The position numbers were made by a program, and so were the translations under genes. From the NCBI GenBank assembly GCA_001632435.1, contig KV423940.1, forward strand, positions 39,598 through 103,597: 64,000 nt of DNA, in the 5' to 3' direction. This document shows, one piece after another, positions 1 to 11,186 of this stretch (position 1 is its first letter; each line of letters begins with the position of its first letter). Origin of the DNA: Calocera cornea HHB12733 (lineage: Eukaryota; Basidiomycota; Dacrymycetes; Dacrymycetales; Dacrymycetaceae). The notes below the pieces were generated by a model. The model was not told where the DNA came from. It searched no databases and worked only from the letters and a program-made list of their open reading frames with translations.

Positions 1-1638
1 CAGGAGAAGGAGCGCCGCGTGCAGGTCGAGCTGCTTCACCTGGTCTGCGGTGGCTGCAGGAGCCAGTGCCGTGTCAGTTTTGAATTGGACTTCCGCGCAA
101 AGGAAGGAGAGACGCGCGCACCCTCGTGCACACACCGGTTCGCCCCCTGCAGAAGGGCCGAGCGCCCCCCACCCCGCGGGACAAGGGCGAGTCCCCCCCG
201 GTCCCACCCCTCCCACAGCGCGAGCCGCACGTCCACCCCAGCCCCATCCTGTTCGTACGCCGGCCAGCCGGCGTCCAGGGACACCCAGACCTGGCGCCCC
301 GAGGCGTGGAAGTCGAGGATCGGTTTTCCTAGGTCTAGCGCTCTTGGCTGCGGCGGCTCTGTTTCCGGCGAGGGGAAGGGGAGGTAGAGCAGGGCCGAGC
401 AGCTGCTTCGTGTCAGCCGAAAACTGTCCAGGGAGGGAATGGGAGGAGGGCGTACCCAACGAGGGAGAAGAGGATGATGTGCTCGTCGCCTGCTGAGAGC
501 GCAGCCAGCTTCTGAACGACGAAGACGACGTCCTCCTCCGGGCTCGTCACTTCCACCAGCGTGCCTTTCTGGCCCCAGCTGTCCTCCCCCGCATCCTCCT
601 CCCCCTGCGCCTGCTCCACCACCGCCGCGGCCGCCTCTGCTACCGCATCCCCCTCCCCCTCCTTCCCCTCCTCGCCCGGGGCCACCGACCCGCCCCCACC
701 GCCCTTCCCCTGCTGCCCCTTCCCCTTCCTCGCCCTCCTCACAGGCTTCATGCGCACAAATGGGCGCGCAGCAGCTTCGTACGCCACTTTTTGGAGGAGC
801 TGCGCGGTGGGCCAGTCCCAGATGAAGAGGTGGGGCTCGCCCCCGCCTGAGAGGAGGGTGCGGGGGGAGAAGGGCGGGATGAGCAGGGCGGAGACGTATC
901 TGCCGTGCCGTACCACCACATATCAGCTTGCGTTCCCCAGGAGAGGGAGGAGGAGGAAGGAGCGCGCACCTCCGGTGTCCGAACAGGAACTGCTCAATGA
1001 CGAAGCTCTGCGGGTACCGGCTCACGCGGATATGCTCGTCCCGGTCGCCGGTGATGATATGCCTCCCGTCTAGAGAAAGCTGGAGCGCGGTGATGATGCT
1101 CACGTGGCCTAGGAGGAGCTCGCCCCCCGACGGCTTGTCGGAGGTGCTGGGCTGGCGTTGGGGTGGCTCGGAGGTGCTGGGAAGGGCGGGAGCGGGGGGA
1201 GGGTGCAGCGGGTAGCGGAATACATCGCCGAATTTGTCGGCGACGACGAGCGTGGACGGGTTCGCGAATGTGATTGATGTTGCGCGTTTCGGGAGCTCTC
1301 TGTGTCTCATGAGCAAAGTCCTTGGATGGGAGGAGGGGGAGGATGAGCGCACCGGGTGCTGAGTACTTTGAGCCCCTCCCGCTGCCGGACCACCAGCTTC
1401 TTGTTGTCCGCTGTGGTCACGATATGCTCGAAGGATTCGTCCACCGCCAGCACCCGGATGGGCAGGGTCGTGTCCTCTTCCGCGAGGAGCTCGCCCGACC
1501 TGGTCAGACGTCAGCATTTCCCCGCCGACGCGGTGCAATGGAGACGTACGAAGCGTGCAGCAGCTGCAGCCACGGTCCTGCGGCGAGGACCGCATACGGG
1601 TCGCCGACGACGAGGTTTGTTACAGGATAGGGCGGCAT
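1..1638 (-). CDS. TRM82: tRNA (guanine-N7)-methyltransferase non-catalytic subunit Trm82 (WDR4), partial
   Basis: This is the WD40-repeat partner of Trm8/METTL1, which makes m7G46 in tRNA. The start is ATG at 1638 (MPPYPVTNLVVGDPY). The second exon region reads ELPKRATSITFANPSTLVV and DKFGDVFRYPL, followed by GHVSIITALQLSLDGRHIIT and GDRDEHIRVSRYPQSF. These are the Trm82/WDR4 signature blades. An intron closes at about 1275 with the phase kept (...KVLSTR / ELPKR...). Farther on, a third blade (GGGEPHLFIWDWPTAQLL) leads into a long Lys/Gly/Glu-rich low-complexity insert at about 560-740, then GDEHIILFSL. The final part (QLDLHAALL) runs off the left edge, so the C-terminus is missing. The exact exon borders near 30-110 and 400-480 were not resolved. 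COQ6 lies divergently 189 bp from the start, so the two probably share a promoter. Confidence 0.88.
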
Positions 1639-1826
1639 CCCTGTGGGTGCTCTTTTGAAGTGTTGAGGAGGAGGAAGGGAGGGCCCCAAAGCGACGACGA
1701 GAATGACAAGCCACGTGATTTCCATAATTTTGGCTGTCAGGCGTCGCGATCGATCGGCCGGACGCGGGATGGGATGAGCGCCGCTGCTTCTGTCTGAGCG
1801 CATTCAGCACCTTCTCAAACGGCAGC

Positions 1827-3650
1827 ATGCGTCCTTCCATCGCCCGGCGCATACGGCCCCACACCGTCTCACAACGACGAACAAGATATATGCCCGTCGC
1901 CCTATGTCGCTCGCGAGGGTACGCGACCGAAGCCTCCACCGCAACAGCCCAAGACTACGACATCGTCATCGTCGGCGGTGGCCCGGCCGGGCTCGCCCTC
2001 GCCGGTGCGCTCGCCCACTCGCCCGCGATATACGAGACGGCGAAGATCGCGCTTGTCGAGGCGGGGAGTCTGGAGAAGACCAGGGCGTGGAGCATGGGCG
2101 AGGGGGAGTACAGCAACCGGGTCAGCTCGATCACCAATGTCTCCCGCCACTTCCTCCAAGGTGCGCCGTGTCTTCCTTCCTAGCTAGGCTTGGCCTGAAC
2201 AACGGTAGCGATCGGCGCATGGGACCACCTCGACACATCGCGCACCGCACCCGTGGAGGAGATCCAAGCGTGGGACGGCCTCTCCTCGGCCCGCATCACC
2301 TTCTCCACCACCGACATCCCCGCCTCCTCCCAGCACGCGCGCCCCCTCCAAATGGCCACAATGGTAGAGAACCTCAACCTGCAGCGCGCCCTCCTCCGCC
2401 TCCTCTCTACAAAGCCCGCCGTGCACCTGCTCGACAACGTCAAGGTGTCCTCCATCTCCCGTGCCTCCTCAGACGCAGACGCAGAGGCACAGGCACAGGC
2501 AGACGACTACCCGCGGATCACCCTCTCGGACGGCCGGGCCCTGTGCGCCCGCCTCCTAATCGGCGCAGACGGGCACTCCTCCCCCGTCCGCTCATACGCC
2601 CAGATCGCCTCCTACGGCTGGCAGTACCCCACGCACGCCGTGGTAGCCACCTTGGAGCACCGCGCGCACCCGCTGGGCCAGCCCAACACCGCCGCCTTCC
2701 AGCGCTTCCTCGCCACGGGGCCGATCGCCTTCCTCCCTCTCTCACCCACGGCGTCCTCCCTCGTGTGGAGCACCAAGCCGCAGTACGCCGCGGCCCTGCG
2801 CGCGCTCGACCCCGCCGCGCTCGGCACATACATCAACGCGGCCTTCCGCCTCCCGCCCGTGTCCCTCTCCTACCTCTACTCAGTCCTGCTCGAGGCGCAC
2901 GAGTCCGGCTCCCCGCTCACTCCCCAACAAGCAGCAGAAGAAGTCGCCTTCCGCGAGCGCTCCCACGGCATCTCCCCGCACACCGCCCAATCGAGCAGCA
3001 CCACAGCCGCAGTCGGCATCCCGGACTCGGACGCCGACTCCTTCCCCCCGCTCATCACGGGTATCCAGCAGGGCACCGTGGCGGGCTTCCCCCTCCGGCT
3101 CATGCACGCCGATGCGTACCTCGGCTCTTCTGCAGAGGGGAGGGGGCGGACAGTGCTCGTAGGCGATGCGGCGCACAACGTGCACCCGCTCGCGGGGCAG
3201 GGGCTCAACATGGGTCTGGCCGACGTGGCCGAGCTGGTTAGGTGCATAGAGGCGGGAGTGCTCACCGGCGCCGACATAGGGCAAGGGACAACCCTCCAAC
3301 CCTATGCGCGGAATCGCTACCTGGCGAACCACGCACTGCTGAGCGTCACAGACAAGCTGCACAAGCTGTACAGTGTCGAGAGTGGCCCCGTGGTATGGGC
3401 CAGAAGCGCGGGCCTGGAGATCATCAACGAGCTCTTTGCTGTCAAGGGCGCGATCATGGCTTCTGCGGGGGCGGCGCGGGAAGAGCCGGACGCCGGCAGG
3501 GCCGCGATGCGCTTTGCGGCCGATGCCGTGGAGGTGGGGGCGAGCACGCTGCATGGGGCTAGGGTGCTGCTCACGGGACTGGGCACGTTGGCCGGCACGG
3601 CCGCGGGGAGAGCAATAGGCAATCTGATTACGAGTGCTGGGAAGCGGTAG
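1827..3650 (+). CDS. COQ6: Ubiquinone biosynthesis monooxygenase COQ6
   Basis: This is an FAD-dependent hydroxylase of the mitochondrial coenzyme Q pathway (C5 ring hydroxylation). It has two exons, 1827-2160 and 2209-3650; the 48-nt intron keeps phase and the protein is 591 aa. The N-terminus (MRPSIARRIRPHTVSQRRTR) is basic and suits a mitochondrial presequence. The dinucleotide-binding motif DYDIVIVGGGPAGLALAGAL sits near residues 43-62. The hallmark FAD/ribityl-binding segment GDAAHNVHPLAGQGLNMGLA lies near residue 430, followed by the helical C-terminus. The protein is longer than yeast Coq6 (about 480 aa) because of Ala/Ser-rich inserts such as an acidic DADAEAQAQADD stretch. Related UbiH-type monooxygenases share the motifs, but the presequence and overall fit make COQ6 the best call. 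Confidence 0.92.
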
Positions 3651-3962
3651 CCTAATGTAATGTATGCCCATATTGGGCAAAGTATATATACGAAAGCGGA
3701 ATAAACAGTATCCTAGGGTAAAGGACAATGTACGATAAGGGGTAAGGACTCGGAACGAAACGGGAAGAATACACAGGGTATGATACAACACATGTACAGG
3801 GCATGTACAGAGAGCAGTCCGTGGTCACAGACCGGGGTAGGGTATAGTAGTGGTACACGAGCGCGCGGCGCTCACCCGACAGTACGAACCCGAAATAGGA
3901 ACAGAGAAGGAGGAAAGGCATCGCGGTCGTGACTGAGAACGAGGAGTATCTAGGCAGAGCGA
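3651..3962. other. Intergenic, convergent 3' ends
   Basis: This spacer lies between the COQ6 stop and the stop of the minus-strand membrane-protein gene. It is AT-richer than the genes and suits 3' UTRs. I see no coding signal or repeat in it. Confidence 0.6.
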
Positions 3963-5952
3963 TCAGGCCTTGGCAGTGGCCGTCGCGACGGAGACGAGCT
4001 GCGGCTGTGGCTGCGGCTGAGGTTTAGGCAGAACCGGCGCATCCTTGGTCGGCGCGAAGACGACCATCGGATCTTGCGCGGCGCCAAGCGTCGTGCCGAT
4101 GACGACGGACACCCAGCCCCAGGCGAGGGCAGTGAGCTGGATCCACACGAGGACGGTGATCAGGCCCCAGTCAGCAGGCTCGTCAAGGTAATGACCAAGC
4201 CACTGCGGCCGCTTCTCCATGGGGAGGGTCCAACACCGCACCTGGTGCGCGAGCGCCTCCTTCTCGGTTGGCCGATATGCCGCGTAGCTGGGGGCGAAGC
4301 AGGCGGTGAACATTGCCTTATCGGTCGCTTCGAACTCATGAGACTGCTCGGCGCCGAGGGCATAGGCTTGCTCAGAGTCGATGGTCGCGAGAAGGAGGGT
4401 GAAGAACTTGGATGATCGGTAATGCACCGTGAGAGTGCGGTGGGGAAGTGCCTTCGGATGGGCAACCTCGAAGATCGGCGACGGGCAGGTAGTTGAGGTG
4501 CAGATTAGCCGCACAGTCATCTCCTCCAGCTCGACGCGTTGTCGGAGAAATGCCTCGGTGCGCTGGCGGGCATATGTCTCTGCGGGAGATTCGAGCGCCC
4601 AGCCGAGGATGGGGCTACGGGTGGAGAACCACGAGTCCTCGTCGATCGACCGACCGGACGATGCCGGCGAGGCAGGGCAAGAGTCGGCGCAGGTGAGGAG
4701 TGGGCGGGAGGCGATGGTACTGTCCTGTTCCCAATATGATTGGACGGCGTGCGCTATTGTGCTAGGCATTTCGCATAAGAGCTCCAGTTGCAGCTTGACA
4801 AGAGAGTAGAGCAGGTTGGCGGTGGTCATTGGGAGGCAGGAGGTAGGCTCGAGTATGGTTGTATATCTTGAGGCCTTGGATCCGGGGAGAACGTAGGTGA
4901 TGCGCACTGCGGGGAGTGGGCGGGTTGAAGGGGAATCCAAGGGAGATGAAGGCGCTGGGGATGGGGCCTTGATAGCGACGATATAGGCGCCAGCGGGTTC
5001 GCGGGATGGCGAGGAGGCGGGGACGGACCACTGATGGTCATAGCTTTGTAGACAAACGGGATGTAAGTATGCGGTCCATCTGTGTCAACAACACGAGGCT
5101 GGAGGCAGCGCTCGACTCACCCGCTCGGGGCCGGATCATCACGCGCGCATCCGCGTACGTCTAGCGCATAGATATCACCGCTCTCTCCCCCACCGGCATT
5201 GAACGTGTTGTTGTGCACCTGAGAGAGGGTCCGGATGAGCATTTTCACGTTCCCCATCGGGTGTGCATAATGCACAGCAAAGCACTGACCTGCAATACGA
5301 TGGCCCACAAGGGACCCGCGTGGCCCCGCGCGGGCCCTAACCCCTGTCCATATGCCACCGATTCATAGCAATAGTACACTGCCGCGGACAGGGGTTCCGC
5401 TGTCGCCTCCGGGCTGGAGGCAAGATAGGATGGCGTGCATTGCACGTAGACCTCCCCCAGACGGTCCGGGGGCAGCCCCTGAGCAGCGAGGGCCGCAGCG
5501 ACCTTATCGCGGATCCGACCGGCCGCGTCATCGCCGCGAGGCAGGCCAGATAGGAGGTTGGAACGGCGGATGCCGGTGAGGGCCGCTCGGCGCTGATTGC
5601 TATATGCGAACAGACGTCCACCGAGCAGGTCGAGCGTGCCTTGTTCGAGTTGGGATAGGGGCAGGAGAAGGCTAAGCGTCGGATATGACGCGGGCGAACG
5701 TCGGGAAGCAGCCAGAGATGCGGTGGAGGAAGACGGCGCATGTGACACACGTCCGGGGAGAATGTATGCCATGCTGGACGCGTGTTTTGAACTGGACTGC
5801 GTGTCGGTGTTTGTGTGCGGTGGTTGTGCGGGTGTATGCACCTCTCTTGCTCTTCTTCGCCGCTGCCGGGAGAGGGCGAGCAGTGCTGATATGGAGAGTG
5901 CCGAGAGTGATAGGAGGCAGAGACAGGGGAGTGAGAAGAGCGCTGCGTCCAT
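3963..5952 (-). CDS. Uncharacterised protein with N- and C-terminal membrane segments
   Basis: I do not recognise this family. Three exons (5952-5290, 5218-5121, 5043-3963) keep phase and give about 613 aa. For exon 3 an acceptor at about 5080 would also stay in frame. The N-terminus has a hydrophobic anchor (LPCLCLLSLSALSISALLAL) followed by RQRRRR. The C-terminus has a second one (WGLITVLVWIQLTALAWGW) and a Pro/Gln-rich tail. The 500-odd residues between them carry several cysteines (TCADSCP, ICTSTTCPSP) and an NNT glycosylation site at the exon 1-2 junction. This suggests a large lumenal or extracellular domain held at both ends. No catalytic motif is evident. Confidence 0.6.
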
Positions 5953-6827
5953 CGAGAAGCAGGTGCTGTCGACGAGGGGGTGTATGCAGGTCTGTGGTGG
6001 TGGGCAAGAAGTGAGCATCCGGCGATGCGGGGACGGGAGGTGGAAGCTTGGGGTGGTATTAGAGGGCCGGCCGGGGGTGGGGGGACGAGCGCTGTGGACG
6101 AATGAGAAGTGGGCGGGAACAGTTGCCGATTTGACGCGATCCAGGCCCCGCAGGGTTGGGCGGCTTCCAAAGGCGGCGAATCCGGCCAAAGCCTCTTCTC
6201 ACTCAGGGTTCCCAGAGGGGGCTGACCACCGCCGCTTTTTCACTCGCCCACAAGCTTTCGCTTCTCCCCACCGTGCCGTCATATATCGGGGCGCTGCCCA
6301 CTCCCAAACCTTCACAAAATATACGGCACCGCTTCTCACCTCACACCAGGTCCACAACCTTATCGGCTTCGTAATTGGACCACAAACCTCTATTCTCGCG
6401 TGTTCTTTACGGCACCGTGGGCTATCCGGCGCAACTGCCGCGCTGATAATCACCATGATTCTGCGCCGCCCCGGCCCTGCATTTCAAACCAGCTTCGGTG
6501 CGCGCGCCGGGTCCCGAGAGGCACATGGCCCACGGCCGATAATCAAAAGCACAGCATCCCCCCTTGTCAGGTCAAAGAGGGCCCTATCTTTGTATCGGGC
6601 CTGTGTGCCGCCGCGTGCTGCCGGTCAAACGTGTGAACAATGACGCTATCACCACACTGCGACAGTTCTCTTCCCCGATCTTGAGGATACACAACACGAT
6701 TGGCATAAGAACATTGGGGGATGTTCCAACACGCTGAAACGCGCGCGAAGCACAGAGTATTCTCGACTTTCTGCAATTTCCAGACTTTTTGCGCCCCAGT
6801 GCTCCCCCGTGCGACCCTATTTGGTCG
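5953..6827. other. Intergenic region
   Basis: This is about 875 bp upstream of the membrane-protein gene and downstream of the secreted-protein gene. Only short, overlapping, unspliced frames of arginine/proline-rich composition occur. I see no gene or repeat here. Confidence 0.5.
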
Positions 6828-7718
6828 CTATGCAACCGAGCTATTGAACGCGCTCAGCCAGGCATTGAACCGCGCCGCGTGCTTGTTGAAGGAAAATGCC
6901 TCTGCGGAGCTGGAGTCATTCGAGCAGCCCGCCGTGACCCATGTGAGCACAGAGCCGGGCATCCCCTCCGTCGCGTTGGTCGCCGCGAGCCTGGCGGGGG
7001 AGCGTGTGCATCAGCAAACCACGTTTGCGCTGGACCCTGCTCGGGAATGCAAAGGACAGAAATGAACGTACAGTCCCAGCACGTCGGAGAACTCGATCCC
7101 GACCCCGTTCGCCTGACCCACTGCGTCGGAGTTGCTGAACACCTGCAGGAACGTGGCATGTGCGCTGTCTTCCTTGCTGATCACGAGCTAGAACGTACAA
7201 GCTCAGGCTCAGGAATGTGCCCATGCGAGTGAGGTCATGCGCCCACCTCTTGGTACTCTTCCTGCCCACTCGAGCCAATGTAGTACCGCCTCGATCCGGG
7301 CGCGTTATCGCCTCCTGTTACACGCTGCATCAATGTCAGACGATGCCTCCTATCACCACAGAAACATAGAAACGTCGACATACAGTCCAGTTAGCTGTCA
7401 GACACCAACAAGCATCATCAGCATTGCATCGATACAGTATGGCACAGGCTCACTCCACGTAGGCGCCGTGAAGTTCCCGATCTGGCCCCACACGGCCGCA
7501 GGCGCTATCTTCGGCGCGAACGCGCTGTTGATCGAGTACCAACGGGAATGGGTGTCCTGCCCGGTGCGCTGTCAGCACTGCGGTGCTTATCGGTCAGATG
7601 CTCGGCGCACCTCTGTGCAAGTCACGAAGTTGAGCACGAGCGCCATGGGGTCGTCCCGGATGGACAGGGCGACGATAAGGGTGGGCAGGGAGAGAAGCAG
7701 AGCGGATATGAGGCGCAT
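6828..7718 (-). CDS. Small secreted protein, family not recognised
   Basis: The start ATG at 7718 opens a clear signal peptide (MRLISALLLSLPTLIVALS). Reading through short introns with phase kept gives an ordered series: NFVTCTE, then RTGQDTHSRWYSINSAF with NFTAPTW, then RRYYIGSSGQEEYQE, then LVISKEDSAHATFLQ running on to GIEFSDVLG, then LAATNATEGMPGSVLTW. It ends with FNAWLSAFNSSVA and a stop at 6828. The protein is about 210 aa with several N-x-T/S sites and few cysteines. It is a secreted protein of unknown role. It is divergent from RAD9, with about 650 bp between the two starts. Splice sites near 7430-7330 are less certain than the rest. Confidence 0.6.
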
Positions 7719-8368
7719 CGTAGACGCTCGGATTTGCTCGTTTGGGATGCGGCCATGGACCTGGCATTGCGGGGAATTATAAACCAGGAGGGTGGCAGGC
7801 AGGGGTAGTGGGGCAGGAAAGCTGTCTTAGACGTTTCTGCGAGCGGCTGGCTGCCGCCCATGCAGGCGCTCACGGCAAACGTGCATCCCAGACTGCAGAC
7901 AAGAATAGTACGTGTCTGAGCACAGGTGAAGTGAGGGAAATGAGAGACAGTACTTACGGGAATCAGCTGACCTCCGGGTCAGACGTCGGGAAGCAGGAGA
8001 TGGCACGCAGGCCCGGCCGCTTCGTCCGAGAACCAGGCATCCCTAATTCATATCACCCAGAAGCCCGAAAGCACAGCTCCTCGGGGAAAAAAGCGGGATC
8101 CAAGCTTGTTATCGTGCATCTGAGTTACAGAGATCATTATCGACCGGGAAGCCAGCAAAGGCGGTGTGCATTGACTTCGCAGGAAAGCAAAGGCACGGGA
8201 CTCCGAACGAAATCCTGGCGCACGCGCTGGAATGGGACGCGTCTTTCTTTCGACGTCCTCTCGACACAACGCATACATCGTATTTCTGTACTCTACCACA
8301 TAAGCAACTTATCAACTCACTTATACCTCGATACGCAAGATAAACGACTACTCTTATATTCTACTATT
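7719..8368. other. Divergent promoter region
   Basis: This is about 650 bp between the starts of the secreted-protein gene and RAD9. I see no coding exon that joins either gene. An AT-rich stretch occurs at about 8300-8368, just before the RAD9 start. Confidence 0.4.
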
Positions 8369-10494
8369 ATGGAGGCGCAGCTGACGATGGCGTCTGTGAA
8401 GAGTGCGTACACCGTTTGCACTCCGCTGACCCACCGCTGACTTGCATCACAGCGCTGACGAAAACCCTCATGTGCCTGTCCCGGTACAGCGACGATATGG
8501 ACATCCTAGCCCTTCCCAACTCAGTGCGCTCCACCGCCCGCACCTGCCTACCCAGGACGTCTGACGCGAGCCTCAGTAGCTGACTCTCTCCGCAACGAAC
8601 TCATCCAAGTCCGCCTACTGCCGGCTCCTCCTGCAGCCGTCCTTCTTCTCCTCCTACTCTGTCCGCACACCGGGGTCGTCATTTCGATCTGCAAATACAC
8701 AAGTGGAGGAGGGACGCAGTGTCAAGGCGCGGCTCAAGACGAAGCTGCTGCTGTCGTACCTCAGGCATCGGAACCACGAGAAGGGCGTGAGGAGCGTGAA
8801 GCTGATCATTCGGGAACCGCCGCAGCCGGGGTCATCGTGGGCGCCTGGGACAGATGAGGATTCCGATGACGAGGAAGGGAGTGCGGAGAGCATAATGCTG
8901 ATAAAATTCTTCTGTGATCATGGTACGCATTCTCTCATCAGTGCCTCTGCGAGCCAGACTGACGCATATATGCACATATCTCAGGCGTTGTGAAGCAACA
9001 TCGACTAAAACTGGAGTACCCTGATGAGCTGCTCGCTCCCGCTCTTGAGGAGAATCCGCACGAGAAGGTTGTTGTTGCCAGTCGGCCGGCGCTGCGGAGT
9101 CTGCTGGAACGTATGCGAGTGGCCATGCCTAAGGCGGATGGACAGATCTCGATGGAGTTCAATCCTGCCGATATGGTTGTGCGAACTATCGCAGGTAAGA
9201 CTTCTGGTAAGATTCGGCCTGAGTTCCCACCTGATTGTGTTTTGCAGATAAAGGCGACATAAACACGGAGGTGAAGATGATTGGGACGGACCTAATACGA
9301 TATGACACTGGGGATACGACGGTCTCGCTCTCCTTCCACATACGAGAATTTGCTGTGAGCATACCCCTATAGCTTGCCACTGCCCACCACTGATGCTCTA
9401 CAGGCAACCCTAACATTGGCGGAGACGCTAGAGAAATATCTAACGCTCACATTTACCGAGGCTCCGGCCCCTCTAGTCCTCGCCATTTTGCCTACGCTTC
9501 CCGACGAGAAAGAAGGCGATGACTGGGACTTCCAAGCGTTTATCGCTACAAGTGGTGCTGCAGACGTCGTGCGGGGTAATGGAGCGAAGCGTACTAGAGG
9601 CAATACTGACGGCCCTCGACCGAAGGCAGCAAGAGTGGCACACGAGGACTCACCAGATAGGCAAGGCTCTGTGCATGGACCTCCGGTAGCTGAAGGTCAA
9701 TGGGACGAGAACCTGGAAGAACAACCGATGGGATTTGATGAAGATCCAAATTACGGCGCTGCTGCTGCTGTCCAGTCTCCGCCTCCTCGTCAGATGACTG
9801 GCGCGTCTCAGCGCCCGCAATTTCAGCTACCACGACCGAGCCAAGCAGGACCTTCGGGAACATATCAAGCGACTAATCGAGCGTCGACCTTTCGTGTACC
9901 TTCTCAGCATCCTTCTGCATCCATGGTGTCCCGACAAGATGCGTCTGTGGCTCAGCAGTATGCGTCTCCAAACAGAGTACGGAACGGAGAACCGCTGTTC
10001 CTGCCAGCCTCGCAACTCTCACCAGACGCGCGTCGCGAGATCCTCGAAGAAACTGGAATGGACTTGCAGAATGATGATCTGAATGCTTTCTTCGATGCGC
10101 AGGATGATGATGGTGATGGTGACGAAGGCGGGAACCCACTGCAGATGATGGCAGAGGAGAGCAGGTCTAGATTGGCGAAAGTCTCTATTGCGGCTCAGTC
10201 TATTGCATTTGGGCCGACACAGCCAGTCAACTCGTCAAAGGTACGCGATTGACAGAAACACTGTGAAAGACGACACTGATATGTCATCAGCCGTTTGCAC
10301 CTCTATTCCAGAATAGCATGCTCGATGCCGATGAGCCAGACATTAGGGAAAACCAGGAGGACACCAGTACAGACGGGCGTCAGTTCGGTGCTACACAACC
10401 TTCTGGAAACCAGAAGAAGTTGAGCCCCTCGCGGTATTCGATGTCAAACTCTGATCGATTGCTCTTGCAGTTCACCCCATTATTTAAGGACTAA
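8369..10494 (+). CDS. RAD9: DNA damage checkpoint clamp subunit Rad9 (9-1-1 complex)
   Basis: Rad9 is the 9-1-1 clamp subunit loaded at damaged DNA to activate the ATR/Rad3 checkpoint. Seven exons close in phase: 8369-8402, 8453-8523, 8580-8922, 8985-9194, 9248-9354, 9404-10240 and 10291-10494, giving 601 aa. The N-terminal PCNA-like fold begins with LTKTLMCLSRYSDDMDILAL and LTLSATNSSKSAYCRLLL, matching the Rad9 pattern of a ring strand, then SRI/SRY, then an NSS+SAY block. The second half of the clamp is seen as EFNPADMVVRTIADKGDI, SFHIREF and LTLAETLEKYLTLTFTEAP. The C-terminal 250 residues are disordered and Ser/Gln-rich with an acidic stretch (DAQDDDGDGDEGG), as expected for the phosphorylated Rad9 tail. 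The acceptor of intron 2 must be CAGTAG at 8579, because CAG at 8576 would create an immediate stop. Confidence 0.85.
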
Positions 10495-11186
10495 CTAGAG
10501 AGTTAGTGGGATGCTATGTATAATGTCCGTACGCTACTTTGGAGGTGTATGTGTAGCTGATTATCCACGGTGGCGTTGTCAATCGGAATGAGGGATTGCC
10601 GGTGCGGTTGAACGGCATTTGACACTGTCAGACTTGCATGCGAAGTCGTGTAAATCCGAGTGTGTCAGTCTCAGGGGGTCTGATGCCCAGTCGAAAAGCG
10701 GCACAAAGGAGCTTCTCGTGCTGATGGAGGCCGACGGAAGCAATCAGCTTTTCGGTGACTCCTCTGCGCATTAACCATCAACTCTCCTTGTTCGCAAATG
10801 TATATTCTGCTGATCCACATGGCCTTTTGCACCACACCGACCAAGGGGCTGAGCTCCTTTTATTGATCAGGCAAGCTTAATTTTACAGGAACTTGGCAGT
10901 CAGCGCTCCGTATTGGGGAGCATCGCCTTGACATGAATTGGCCATTGGCCTTACGGTATGGCCTTTTGTTCTGGCCTACTGTTGCCTTCCCTTCAATCCA
11001 TGTTTTGGAAGGCATCAGTTGGTTTAGCGACTCCGTCGACGCCGCTTCTGTTGTTTAGATGACCATCTTGTCAGATCGGGATAAAGAGGGACTTATCTTG
11101 CGATGATACCTACCGCGTAGTCCTCTGAAGCGCGCTTTATCCTCTCCGCCTCCTTCCCACCACTTCCAACGTGTCACTCAGTCTCA
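10495..11186. other. Intergenic region
   Basis: This is about 690 bp between RAD9 and the membrane-protein array. No frame with coding character and no repeat was seen. Pyrimidine-rich sequence lies just upstream of 11187. Confidence 0.4.

Noticed and set aside
1904..3241. 445-aa Arg/Pro-rich open frame overlapping COQ6
   Set aside because: It is a frame-shifted shadow of COQ6 exons with GC-rich codon bias and no domain; the other frame carries clear FAD motifs and a phase-true intron.
2880..3791. 303-aa minus-strand open frame
   Set aside because: It is antisense to COQ6, low in complexity, with no family signature.
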